Positions 9,901 to 22,756 are shown, counted from the first letter of the stretch. The stretch is 64,000 nucleotides of DNA from Pieris napi (GCF_905475465.1 NC_062259.1:4102501-4166500), one strand, 5' to 3'. Numbers and translations: made by a program. Notes: a model not told the origin generated them from the letters alone.

Positions 9901-12900
9901 ATATTTAACAGTTGGCATTTCTATATAAGCAGGAGTATCGTCTTTAGAGAAAGAAGATTCAGTTATTATATGAGAAACAAGATTGTTTAGTGCGCTTATT
10001 GGCTGTACAACGGTTACCTCCATACAGTCAAGGTTAGGAGATTCTAAAATAATTGTTTTATCTGATCCATATTGTGATTCTGAAGAAGAAATCTCATTAG
10101 TTTGAGGTTCTTTTACATTGGCGTGTTCTTTTACAACGCTTAAAGTATTTACATGTTTATATACTTCCAGTATTTCATTTGACAAGTCTATTAACCTTCC
10201 TGTCAACTCTTTGAAAATTGGAATCTTTTCTCGTACTTCTAAAACGGGGGCGCTATCTATTTTATGTATACATTCTTCAATATATTTTATAACCGTATCA
10301 ACACTATTTCCTACAAGTGACTGAAACTCTTTTGTATTATTTAGCACATCATTGGATAGAAGCAATTTCAATTCGTTTAGTACTACTTTTGTGAGTGATG
10401 CATCACTTGGTTGTCTGGCAGTTTTATCAAGATTAATATAAAATTTGATTTCTTCAAAATGATTTAATATATTTCGAAAATGTTTGGTTACTGATATCCA
10501 ATTATGATTGTTATCGATACTTTGAACGTAATTTATATTTTTAATTGCTTTAAGTAAGTTTTCAGACGGTTTACCATAATTTTGATAAATATAAGACTTT
10601 TTAATGTTTGATATAGTCCCTCTGATATTAGAAATATTAGTGTAAACAGAATGTACTGCAGTTATAATTGTGTCACGAGTAAGTAAGTCCACTGTTGGCA
10701 TCTTCTCTATAACGTCTTCTATAGTAAATAACTGGTGTTCAATAATATCTAAGCTTTGCAGAATTTCAATCCCATTTTCTATTACAGTTTCTTCATCTAT
10801 AGAAAAGCTTAGTTTTATAGTTTTCATTGAATCTTTTATAGTGTTAAGATCATTAATTATTTTTAAAATATTTTCATGGTTTGTGATTTTCTCTGAAACT
10901 GCATCTAACAATAATAAGGTTGTTTCGGTATCACCTACGCACTCTTTCAATATATTAGGTTTTCCCAGCATAGTAGCCTGAAAATGCATTTTGCTTAAAT
11001 CTTCCTTTATACTATTAACTAATAATTCTATTGTAGCACTTGCTTCTATAACATGATCGGTAGGACTACTTTCGTTAATCAGAAGTTGAACACTTCTCAC
11101 GCTGCATTCTAAATCGTCTATTGTTTCATTGAGAATGTCGCTTGCATCTTCTATATTCATGCTTTTCAGTTTTATTATTTGGACTTGAAACTCATCCAAC
11201 ATATTTTGTAAATAATCTGTCTTTTCAACATTAGTAGCATTACTAGACATTAGAATTTTATGTAACTCATTTAACAAAGCCTCCATTGTTTGTATAATAT
11301 TATTATGTTTTAAATTATAATTCATATCTGTAAATTTTTGGTTCATATACTCTACATTTGTAATTCGATCTTTACAGTCATCAGGCGCATCTGATTTTTG
11401 AGGAATGGGGTTTTCAGCTACATAAGGTTCATCAGTGAGTTCCAAAATCAGTTTATCGTCTTGTTCTAAATTTTCTTCGACTGTAATGCGTCTTTCCTGA
11501 ACCACTTCAGGTGTAATGGGGCTAGAAATATTTTCCTCAGTAGTTTCTACAGTTTGCTCTAATGTTGTTTGTATTTCATGGGCATTACCTAGTTCAATAT
11601 TCTCGTTTATTGGAATTTCAATCACCTCAGCCGCTTCTTTTTTAGGTTTAACACATTCTTCAATTATTTCTGTCAAATTTGTCTCCGTTTTTTTAATATC
11701 TTCATCAATTGTGTCTGGTTCAATAGCCCTTTTAGATTTGAATTGATCATCGTCTGATGAGAAAATCTTGGTTTTAATAATGTCGATGCATTTTTCCAGT
11801 GTAGCTTGTGAGCCTTGTGTAGCAGCTTGTTCAAGTACAAAAGGTTGATCAATCAGTACAGATATATTTTCCTCCGTTGTCTCAAGGCACTCTTGCGTTG
11901 GAGCTTGGATTTTCTGATCACTGTCGTTATTAGGTTCAACACATTCTTTAATTATTTCTGTCAAATTTGTCTCCGTCGTTTTAATATCCTTATCAATTGT
12001 GTCTGGTTCAATAGCCCGTTCAGATTTGAGTTGATCATCGTCTGATGAGGAAATGTTGGTTTTAATAGTGTCGATACATTTTTCCAGAGTAGCTTGTGTG
12101 TCATGTGTAGCAGCTTGTTCAAGTACAAAAGGTTGATCAATCAGTACAGATATACTTTCCTCCGTTGTCTCAAGGCACTCTTGCGTTGAAGCTTGGATTT
12201 TCTGATCACTGTCGTTATTAGGTTCAACACATTCTTTAATTATTTCTGTCAAATTTGTCTCCGTCGTTTTAATATCCTTATCAATTGTGTCTGGTTCAAT
12301 AGCCCGTTCAGATTTGAGTTGATCATCGTCTGATGAGGAAATGTTGGTTTTAATAGTGTCGATACATTTTTCCAGAGTAGCTTGTGTGTCATGTGTAGCA
12401 GCTTGTTCAAGTACAAAAGGTTGATCAATCAGTACAGATATACTTTCCTCCGTTGTCTCAAGGCACTCTTGCGTTGGAGCTTGGATTTTCTGATCACTGT
12501 CGTTATTAGGTTCAACACATTCTTTAATTATTTCTGTCAAATTTGTCTCCGTCGTTTTAATATCTTTATCAATTGTGTCTGGTTCAATAGCCCGTTCAGA
12601 TTTGAGTTGATCATCGTCTGATGAAATAATGTTGGTTTTAATAGCGTCGATGCACTTTTCCAGTGTAGCTTGTGTTTCTTGTGTAGCAGCTTGTTTAAGA
12701 TCAAAAGGTTGATCAATTAGTACAGATATACTTTCTTCCGTTGTCTCAAGGCACTCTTGCATTGGAACTTGGATTTTCTGATCACTATCGTTTTCAGGTT
12801 CAACACATTCTTCAATTATTTCTATCAAATTTGTCTCCGTCGTTTTAATATCTTTATCAATTGTGTCTGGTTCAATAGCCCGTTCAGATTTGAGTTGATC

Positions 12901-15900
12901 ATCGTCTGATAAGAAAATGTTGGTTTTAATAGTGTCGATGCATTTTTCCAGTGTAGCTTGTGGGTCTTGTGCAGCAGTTTGTTCAAGTACAAAAGGTTGA
13001 TCAATCAGTACAGATATATTTTCCTCCATTGTCTCAAGGCACTCTTGCGTTGGAGCTTGGATATTCTGATCACTGTCGTTATTAGGTTCAACACATTCTT
13101 TAATTATTTCTGTCAATTTCGTCTCCGTCTTTTTAATATCTTCATCAATAGCCCGTTCAGTTTTGAGTTGATCGTCATCTGATGAGGAAATGTTGGTTTT
13201 ACTAGAGTCGATGCATTTTTCCAGTGTAGCTTGTGGGTCTTGTGCAGCAGTTTGTTCAAGTACAAAAGGTTGATCAATCAGTACAGATATATTTTCCTCC
13301 GTTGTTTCAAGGCACTCTTGCGTTGGAACTTGGATTTTCTGATCACTGTCGTTTTTAGGTTCAACACATTCTTTAATTACTTCTGTCAAATTTGTCTTCG
13401 TCGTTTTTATACCTTTATCAATTGTGTCTGGTTCAATAGCCCGTTCAGATTTGAGTTGATCATCGTCTGATGAGAAAATGTTGGTTTTAATAGTGTCGAT
13501 GCATTTTTCCAGTGTATCTTGTGGGTTTTGTGCAGCAGTTTGTTCAAGTACAAAAGGTTGATCAATCAGTACAGATATATTTTCCTCCATTGTCTCAAGG
13601 CACTCTTGCGTTGGAGCTTGGATATTCTGATCACTGTCGTTATTAGGTTCAACACATTCTTTAATTATTTCTGTCAATTTCGTCTCCGTCTTTTTAATAT
13701 CTTCATCAATAGCCCGTTCAGTTTTGAGTTGATCGTCATCTGATGAGGAAATGTTGGTTTTACTAGTGTCGATGCATTTTTCCAGTGTAGCTTGTGGGTC
13801 TTGTGCAGCAGTTTGTTCAAGTACAAAAGGTTGATCAATCAGTACAGATATATTTTCCTCCGTTGTTTCAAGGCACTCTTGCGTTGGAACTTGGATTTTC
13901 TGATCACTGTCGTTTTTAGGTTCAACACATTCTTTAATTACTTCTGTCAAATTTGTCTCCGTCGTTTTTATACCTTTATCAATTGTGTCTGGTTCAATAG
14001 CCCGTTCAGATTTGAGTTGATCATCGTCTGATGAGAAAATGTTGGTTTTAATAGTGTCGATGCATTTTTCCAGTGTAGCTTGTGGGTCTTGTGCAGCAGT
14101 TTGTTCAAGTACAAAAGGTTGATCAATCAGTACAAATATATTTTCCTCCATTGTCTCAAGGCACTCTTGCGTTGGAGCTTGGATATTCTGATCACTGTCA
14201 TTATTAGGTTCAACACATTCTTTAATTATTTCTGTCAATTTCGTCTCCGTCTTTTTAATATCTTCATCAATAGCCCGTTCAGTTTTGAGTTGATCGTCAT
14301 CTGATGAGGAAATTTTGGTTTTACTAGAGTCGATGCATTTTTCCAGTGTAGCTTGTTTGTCTTGTGCAGCAGTTTGTTCAAGTACAAAATATTGATCAAT
14401 CAGTACAGATATATTTTCCTCCGTAGTCTCAAGGCACTCTTGGGTTGGAACTTGGATTTTCTGATCACTGTCGTTTTCAGGTTCAACACATTCTTCAATT
14501 ATTTCTATCAAATTTGTCTCCGTTTTTTTAATATTTTCATCAATTGTGTCTTGTTCAATAGCTTGTTTAGATTTGAGTTGGTCATCATATGATGAAGAAA
14601 TATTGGTTTTAGTGGATTCAATGCATTTTTCCAGGTTAACTTGTATTTCTCGCACATCCACTCTTTCAAGTTCCTTACCATTTCTTATTAATTCTTCTCT
14701 TGATACTTGATTTTTTTTTAAAGCATTATTATCTTCGTCAATAGAAACTATTGTTTCTTGCGAAATTGCGTGTTCCAGTTTAAGTGGTTGTTCAATAGAA
14801 ACAGAAATATTTTCTTTAATTATAGTTTGTGTCTGTTCTTGTTGAGTGGGTAATTTATCAAATTCAGATTCATTTTGCTTATGGCTTGTGTAATATTCTT
14901 CTGATGTAACTTGCATATCTTGAGCAACAGCTAGTACATCTGAAGATATTGAATCAGCGTTAGTTTTTATACAAGATATATCTTCTAAAGTAGACATTTC
15001 GTCAGCAATTTCTACTTCATATGGTTCTTGTACTAACAAAACACAGCTATGTAGGATTTGCTCTGTTGCTGCAAAGTTAATGTTTGGTTGTAAACATGAC
15101 AAACTCTCGTACTGTGATATGACATTTTCTTGCAAAATTTGATATGTAATATGTAATTCATGAAGTGGTTTTGCAAGAACTCCTAACATACGTAGATTTT
15201 CGTTTTCTGTAGTGCCTTTTAAGGACTCGAGTATTAAGTGATTCAAAACAATAATGTTTTCTTCTAAATCACGCAAAGGTTTACTAAAGGCTTCTTGAAC
15301 TGGACTATCTGAAATATCAGATATAGGTGATTCAGTTCTTTCTATGTTTTCCTGCAACGTTGCAACATTTAGCTTAAGTTCTTCTAATATAGGGCAAATA
15401 TTTTCCAAGGCTGGGTAAATGTTTTTAACGTCAATTGAAATTTCTTCTAAAATAATACCACTGATACTCGATATAGTTTCTTCAATTTGATGTATGACTG
15501 GAATAGCGTTTGTTTTCTCATTGTGCTTTTTAATAGACAGGTCTTGAGCAGTGCATTCTTGATCAATACTAATTGAGAGTAAACCTATATTAGATTTCTC
15601 ATATATTTCAATCCCTGGATCTTGCGATATTTTATTTATGCTTGCACAGCCAGCTAATGTTTCTGTGGTAGCGATAGTATTTAAGTCGTCTTGTAACTTA
15701 GTAATGACATCGAGTATGTGTTTTCTTACATGTGTGTCGCAAGATAGTTCACTTTCTCGAATATTTGACAATGATATTTGTAGACGTTGAGCCAAGTTCT
15801 CTTGATTTTCCGAAACAGTGCAGTATTTCAGTTCTTCAGCTGCATCCATAGACTGTGCATTATCAGCTGCAAGGCTTTCACGTAATTCTTGTGCAATTTC

Positions 15901-16007
15901 TTTCGTTTTCTTGACGTTACCTAGATTGATTATCGCTGATATTTCTTCTATTATTTCAGTTACTTCTATATACTGTTCAACATGTTGTAAAATACTTTTT
16001 GTTTCAG
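6951..16007 (-). CDS. giant titin-family protein, exon 11 (9,057-nt exon: acidic spring with tandem repeats, then Ig)
   Basis: One uninterrupted exon encodes about 3,019 residues. It starts (from acceptor tttttcag at 16008-16010) in helix-prone sequence related to the preceding giant exon. It then carries a tandem array of 96/91-residue units (about 14645-11640), a further helical stretch ('LNELHKILMSSN' and following), and a long acidic low-complexity tail rich in E, D, S, N and K. The last ~150 residues return to muscle-protein sequence: a full Ig with 'KPVFTTHLTNRTAVEG', 'VKLTCSVL', 'LKWYKNGVLL' and 'SDSGDYSCTVDNEHG', and then the first strand of the next Ig. The donor is CGAG|GTATGG. The middle has no recognised domain; I infer a spring or spacer in the sarcomere from its position between Ig blocks. 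Base composition matches the neighbouring coding DNA, and the frame is intact throughout. Confidence 0.92.
11640..14645 (-). repeat. coding tandem array of 288- and 273-bp units (96/91 residues)
   Basis: A fixed anchor (the codons for 'LEKCID') recurs at 14620, 14332, 14059, 13771, 13498, 13210, 12937, 12649, 12361, 12073 and 11785. The spacings in gene direction are 288, 273, 288, 273, 288, 273, 288, 288, 288, 288. The first six therefore form three 561-bp double units, and the last four are uniform. The 273-bp type lacks five residues after 'ERAI'. Each unit holds three conserved cysteines ('LEKCID', 'ECVEP', 'QECLETT') and an 'SSDDDQLK' motif. Adjacent copies are almost identical at DNA level, and all copies are in frame. 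Confidence 0.95.
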
Positions 16008-16084
16008 CTGAAAAACAAACTGTAATTTAATTTAAATGTAAATAAAATCGTAAAATATAACATGTATGCTAATAAAATATTTAC

Positions 16085-19000
16085 CCTTCGATAATTTGTG
16101 ATCTTTGGTTACTTCATCAGAAGACAACATTTTTTTGAAGAAGTCTTCCATGTCTTTTAAATCTTCGAAAATTTTAAGGTCGTTTTGTAAACTATTTATA
16201 TTATCTTGAATTAAGTGAATTTCATTAATAATATCATTAATGAGACAAAAGTCATCTTCACATAAAGAAGATTGACTGAACACATTCAGATGTTTTTCAC
16301 AAAATTGTTTTAAAGATACAATATTTTTTATCATTAAATCAGGCACTACCTCTTTTGGATACATACATACATTTTCTTGAATTTCATTTATTTGCAAATT
16401 TAATGACTTAAGTTGTTGTATAAATTTGGTAATTGAATATTGTAATGGAAAATGGTTTGTTGACTCAAGTAGTTTTATTTCTGTATCAAATGTTCGGAAA
16501 TGGTTTCGTAATATGTCCGAACAATCAGCTAAGAACTTGAGGATAATCATTCTTTTTCCTGTACCTACTGCATTTTTATAATCTTGATGGTTTCTAAAAC
16601 ATTTTATCATTTCTTTTAAAAGTTTTTCCTTTTCATTATCTGGATTATCACACATTTCACGATCAAGAAGCGACAAAAAATTGTCTAAACTGTCTGTTAT
16701 CAATTTATTTTCTGCATCAGAATTTATAAATATGCATGTTTCCAGTTCTTGAACAACATTTTGTTCCAAACTTTCTAAATGTGGTGATGCTATATTAACA
16801 ATTATAAGAAAGTTCTGAATCAAATCATGTAAATCCATTATACTGTCCAATCGCAAGTAATTTGGAAAGTAAGCAATAGAATCATTAATTTTGGTTAATG
16901 GTTCTCTGAATAATGTTTTTGAAATGGAACTACAAAGTTTTATTAAGGATAGTTTAATATTTTCTAAGCTACCTTCAGCTTGATTAAAAAAGTCTTCTAA
17001 ATACGTGAAATCTTCTGGATGTGGGTATGTTGACTTTTCGTTTTTAAATTTATAAATATTTATTTGGAGGGTAAAATATTCTTGAAAAAGTCGTATTACT
17101 CTTTTATGACTTGGTCGTTGCGTTAATAGCACACGTATTATAGAAAAACTGTTTTTCAACTTTTCCATGAAATTTTGAATCAAAAGTATATATTTCTTCT
17201 GAGACTCTGATATTTGGCTTGGATTTGTTAAATTCTGCATAATTATGGCATTACTTACAAGCACACTTTCCATATCATTAAGGTACTCAGTTTCTATAGA
17301 TGTCAGAGACGCAGACTGAGGAAAGTCCGTGTTTAATGCACTAGACAGATCAGCATTGTAGTGCTCCAAAACCGCTATATTATTTGCCATTTTATGAATT
17401 TTTGTCTCCAGCGGATTTTCTTTTGTAACAGTAATTTCCGTAGGACTTACATACTCAAATAAAGAATCTTCCATATTCATTATACTTTTATAAAGGTCGT
17501 TGAAAACGCTTTTGACTTCTTCAGCTTTCAAATCTGGAGTGGTTCTGATAACTTGTAAAAAGTTCTCTACAGAGCTTACTAAGTTATACATATTTTCATT
17601 TTGCGAAGGATATTTCTGTACAGTTGTTTTCGAGCAGGACAGAAAATCATTACACACATAATATAAGTCTTTAATTTCCTCTGATTCAAAGTTTGTATGG
17701 CGTTGTACTGACAAAATACATTTGTCTAAATGCTCTTTTAAATTGGATATATTTTTAACTATAGAATGTATTTTATTAGATGGTATCGTTAAAACGTCTT
17801 CGTAAATTGGAATGTTATCAAGATCAATAACAGTTAAATGGTTTTTTAATTTGAATAAAGATTCGGAAATGTTTGTTAAATTATTGCTAGCTAAATCTAA
17901 ATTAGAGACAGAACTCAACGATTCCATTACTAATGGGCATAGGATGCTAACAATTTTAAGCTGTATTTCTTCTATTGTTTCCGTAACTGATTTTAAATTA
18001 TCGTATTCTTTAACTTCAGACAAAGCGTTTAACGCCTCAAGAATATCTAATTTTTGTATCTCTAGTATGTCATCATGTAGTAGTTGAAATTCATGGGCAA
18101 TTTCTGGTCGACTTTTTAAAGAATAAAAAATAGGAGCTTCCAAATGTGTTTCTTGAATGACAGGTAATATTAAATTGCTTCCAGAAACAGGATCTGCTGT
18201 TGTTTTTAAACACGATATGTCTTGTAAAGTAGACATTTCATCCAATCCTTCAATAAAACATTTTTCTTCTACTATCAAAATGCAATTTCGAAGAACTTCC
18301 GTCGAGGTTGCAATTTTGACACTATTTTCACTAAGTGAGAAACTTTCATATTCTGAAAGAACATTTTCTTGTAATGTTTGTAAAGTCGTATACAATTCAT
18401 AAAGAGGTTTTGCAAATACACCTATTGCATCGTCTTTAGAATTTGTCTCTCCTACTGTATCGAGAAGTACTTGATTTAGAACTGTAATATTTTCTTGAAT
18501 TGATTGCAACGGGGTTTCAATAGATTGTGTTAATAAACTTTGTGATATAATGTCAGATACATGAGAGTTTTCTTGTATGTTTTCTTCTAGAGATGCTATA
18601 CTACATTTAAGTTCTTCTAAAACCGGACAAGTATTTTGCAAAATTGGTAAAATACAACAGAGGCTTGGAGTCACCTCTTCTACAGAAATATTGTTAATTG
18701 CAGCTATTACTTGATCGATATGTTGACCTACTAAGTTGGCTTTTGATTCAGTGTAAAATTGATCCGTTGATATATCTTCAACTGGTTCTGAATCCATTTT
18801 TATACTCATATCCTCCGCATAAGTTGTTATAACATTTTGAATATCAACATAGCATTTGTAAACGTTTTTTAATATATCTTCACGTATACCTTGATCAATA
18901 CTAAGACTTTTAAGATTTTCCTCAATAATGTTAAAGTTGTTTAGTATGCTTGTTAAAGATATAAACTTGCTTGATTCAAAACCATTGATTGAGACGTTTA

Positions 19001-21559
19001 TTCTACTTACTACGTCACATATATGCAAAAGTGCAGAGTATTTAGCGCTTTCATTACTTTCTATAGCATTTTCTAATGCTTTAGTTAGATTTTTATGAAA
19101 TGCTGATAAAGTTGTTTGAAAATTTGGCAATGAGTTTAAGACTGGCAAAGAATTTTCTAAAGCTATTAATACGTGTGCCATTCTTTGTAGGATTTCTAAT
19201 TTATTGTCTCCATATAAAACATCAAATGAACCAATAGTCTTTTCTATATCGTTAATACGAAAAGAAATATCCTCCAAGTCAACTTTTATAACTTGTAACA
19301 CACTTCCCAGTTGTTCTTTGTCATATTTTTTTTCTTTTTCAAAAGAAAGGCTCTCAAAGGAGTTTCTCAATTTTAAAACCGAACTTATAACGGTTTCTAT
19401 TGTTGTAGTATTATATTTCGGCAAAGACGAATTTGATTCCTCAACTGATAGAAACTCGATCTGCTCTAACGCTGTCTGTAAGTCTTGTATAGATGATGAC
19501 ATATTAAATAGAATTGCCTCAGCATTATTAGTTTCATTGTAGCTTAACAGACTTTTTTTCAAAGCATTTTCAATAATGTCCCAGAGAGAATTAAGCGGAA
19601 CCTTTAAGTGATATATTGCTTTTTGGGTATTATTCAAATGTTGCTTATCAATTGATATTTCTTGTTTATGAGTTTCTTGATTAAGTTTAGATTTAGTAGT
19701 AACCGTAGATTTGGCAATGTTAATTATATTAAGAATATCGTTGGATAACAGTTTTATCTCTGTTGAAGCCGTTTCATCAATCAGGGATGGATACTTTTCT
19801 GGAATTTCTCTAATTTTTTCTACGAATTTAGTAATATCTTCTTCACAATTATTTAGTATAGAAATGCAAGTGTTATTAATAAGAGTTTTATCACTTCCCA
19901 CATCAACACATTTTTCAACCATTGCCAAAGAGTTTTGAAGATCTTTCAAGTACTGTGGAAGCTTAGTAAGTAATATAGGTTTAGCATCTGATGTTTCATT
20001 CATTGATTCTTTAAAAGCGTCAGTAATGCTATGTATTTCAGTTAAAGGACTAATAATACTGTTAATAATTTCTAGGCTTTTTGAAGCTATTGCAGCAGTA
20101 GGCATCAACTGAGACTGTAAAATAATATCTTTTTCCAACATTTCAACATTATTCAGAATTTTAGATAAAGATAAGCTAATAAAAATCATATTCTCATTTA
20201 AGTTAGTGAAGTCAACTTCCTCTTGTTTAAAACTAGTTATTGATTTTAAGGAATTGCGTTTAGCGCTACCTACTAGTTTACTACTTTTATTTTCTATATC
20301 TAAACTAGTCCGAAGCTCTTCTCTTAAGAAGACCGTTTTGGTAATATCTGACGATTCCTGGGTGCCTACGTCATCTTCTTGAGACGGTTTTGACTTTTGT
20401 TTCCCGGTGCTATGTGCGCTGGCAAAAGAAATACTTTCAGATAAGATTTGCGTGTCATCGTCTTTTTTTTCTTCAGAGATCGACTGATCTCTTGATAAGC
20501 TAAAGTAATCTTCGCCACTTTTCTGTGAATCAGATTTTCGCCGAACTGGTTTTAAGACTATGTCAGATTTTTCATCAGACAGTAAAGCCATTGTTTTATC
20601 AATATATTCTTCTGCATCTTCTTGATCAAAAGATAATTGCTGTTGTCCATTTTCTTCTGCTATTGAAATATCTTCAATATCGGCCTCAGTTCTTAAATCT
20701 TCTTCAGGCGGTACAAAATAGTCTGGTGAAACATCTATAATAATAGCTTCCATCAGAAGATTACCAGATGTAGATGTTTCTTTAACAAATCTTAAAGGAG
20801 GCAGTTCTATAACATTATGTTCTGTGACATTTTCCGATAACTGATCAGCGTACATTTCTACTATTTGCAGTGCTTCTTCTTCTGTTAAATCAGGTGTTTC
20901 ATAAAGTGATACTGAAACTTCTTTTCCATCAAAAGAAAATGATATTTCTCCTTTTTCATCTAAAGTTACATCAGCCACAGGTGTGTCATACATTTGTGAA
21001 GTTCTCTCTTCATGGATTGTGCTTAATGACAAATTGCGCTGTAATATTTGGTCATCAGCTCTCTTTTTTTTAGCTTTTACTGTATCTTCAAAGCCTAGGA
21101 GAGAAGCTGAACTGGCAGCAATGCCCATGCAATTTTGCGCCTCACATGTATAAGTTCCAAGGCAACACGTTCCATCTTGACCTGATATTATTCTATGAAT
21201 ATCACCTGGTTTTAATTCTTCTCCATCTTTATACCATTTCAATACAGGTTGTGGTACGCCAATTACTTTACATTCCAGATTAACAGCACCTTCATCTGAA
21301 AGAATGGCTTGAAGGTTTTCCAAAAATCTTGGTTTTTTATAATGTCGCGGAATAATTAATTTTAAGAAACACGACGTCACACTGTGACCATAGTCATTCA
21401 TCGCTACACATTTCCACTCAGTTTGGTCCATAAGTTCTAAATTTTTTATATCTAAAAAAAATACACCTCGGTCTTCCTTTCCGAGGTGACATCGAGGAGA
21501 CTCATCCATAGGTTGATCATCTCGATACCATAATACTGTAGGTTCAGGCGGAATGACAA
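16085..21559 (-). CDS. giant titin-family protein, exon 10 (5,475-nt exon: Ig, Ig, then long helical region)
   Basis: The exon completes one Ig ('PTVLWYRDDQPMDESPR', 'TEWKCVAMNDYGHS') and encodes a full one ('RHYKKPRFLENLQAILSDEG', 'VNLECKVIG', 'VLKWYKDG', 'LGTYTCEAQNCMG'). A basic linker and a distinct acidic block follow, the latter with 'SFSFDGKEVSVSLYETPDL' and 'EEALQIVEMYADQL'. I believe that block is conserved in the insect family, from memory only. The rest, about 1,500 residues, is regular leucine-, isoleucine- and asparagine-rich helical sequence resembling repeated helical bundles. It ends with donor AAGG|GTAAAT, phase 1 on both sides. No enzyme motif is present. The likely role is a sarcomeric spacer. 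Confidence 0.92.
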
Positions 21560-21671
21560 CTAAAAAAAACAATATTTTTCGTTTCAGTCAAATAAAAAAC
21601 AGAATCAAAAATAATAAAAACCCAAAATAAAACAGAATATTATAAAGTATAGGTTCCAAGCCGGACATTAC

Positions 21672-22052
21672 CTTTGATAGTAAAGCGGAATGGCTCATCA
21701 ATTTTTACTTCGACACTCTTAAGTCCTTGCAAAAACTTAGGTGCTTGGTTTTTGGAGAACAACTGTAGCTTTTCCTCTTCGTTCAGTTGGTTCTGGATAT
21801 CTTCAACGGTGAGCTCTGCTGAACTGCTAGCTTGGCCCATGCAGTTTCGTGCGATACAGCAATATGAGCCGAGCGAATTTGTTCCCGTGAGTTGATAAAC
21901 ATCTCCAGGTTTCAGCTCTTGACCATCTTTAAACCAGCTGAGTATTGGGGTAGGGAAGCCGACAACTTTACATTCGAAAGAGACTAGACCCTCTTCAGTA
22001 AGGATAGCCTGTAGGTTCTCCATAAAGCGTGGCTTTCTATAATTCTTAGGCA
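21672..22052 (-). CDS. giant titin-family protein, exon 9 (Ig domain plus start of the next)
   Basis: A complete I-set Ig domain shows 'NYRKPRFMENLQAIL', 'VSFECKVVGFPTP', 'LSWFKDGQELKPGD' and 'LGSYCCIARNCMGQ'. It is followed by an acidic linker and the first strands of the next Ig ('APKFLQGLKSVEV', 'EPFRFTIK'). It is closely related to the Ig domains of exons 5-6 and of exon 10, so these three are recent duplicates within the gene. The acceptor is atttacag, the donor AAAG|GTAATG, phases 1 and 1. Confidence 0.9.
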
Positions 22053-22423
22053 CTGTAAATTATTTGTGTGTGTAAATGATAAAAAGCAAAAATAAGAATA
22101 TTTTATTGGCTTAGCAGTGAAGATATTTACTACTTAAGAAATTCCGAGATATAAATGAATTTATAAAAGAATAGAATAATCATTGAATCTTGGATGCACA
22201 GCACGTAAAAAAAAGTTCCTGCATAATTAATTACGTCAAATTTGATTGAATTTTAGACAAATTTGTTTCTGTAAAATATACACATTACATTGTTTTGGCT
22301 TTATACTATTATATTTATAAGGCATGTAAATTGAGACTTTATCAAGCTAATATATCTCATTTGTTCTATTCGATTTATACAATTAGTTTTTCTATTTGTC
22401 TTCAAGTAAGTAAGTAAGTTTAC

Positions 22424-22566
22424 CATCCATTGTGACACTGCAGGTTGAAATACCAACCCTGCCACCAGCGCTGGTTGCTACGCATTTCCATTCTCCTTCG
22501 TCAGCCCACTCAGAAGCCGAAACTTCTATCATATACCCCCCAACGCCATCCTCAATTATGTGGTAT
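22424..22566 (-). CDS. giant titin-family protein, exon 8 (second half of an Ig domain)
   Basis: The exon encodes 'YHIIEDGVGGYMIEVSASEW' followed by 'ADEGEWKCVATSAGGRVG', the strand D-to-G half of an Ig domain whose first half is exon 7. The acceptor is ttttatag and the donor GATG|GTAAAC. It enters in phase 2 and leaves in phase 1, fitting both neighbours. Confidence 0.85.
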
Positions 22567-22756
22567 CTATAAAATAGTAAGTTGAAACACAACTGGATGG
22601 AAAAAAGTTTACTCGCAGTTTTTTAATATTCGTATTGAAAACAAATGATATTTCTTTACGAGAACGGTACAAAATCGTATAATTTTTCTAAGCGAATACT
22701 CGTAACTCGGATATTTAAGTGTTGGTCATAAAATATACTCTCTTTATAATAAAAAA

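Noticed and set aside
11516..14592. Series of plus-strand open frames of 68-79 codons spaced 273-288 bp apart
   Set aside because: They are antisense shadows of the tandem coding array on the minus strand; their regular spacing simply mirrors the repeat unit.
11640..14645. CRISPR-like or satellite DNA interpretation of the array
   Set aside because: Units are contiguous, in frame, and encode protein; there are no short repeats with unique spacers, and the host is a eukaryote.
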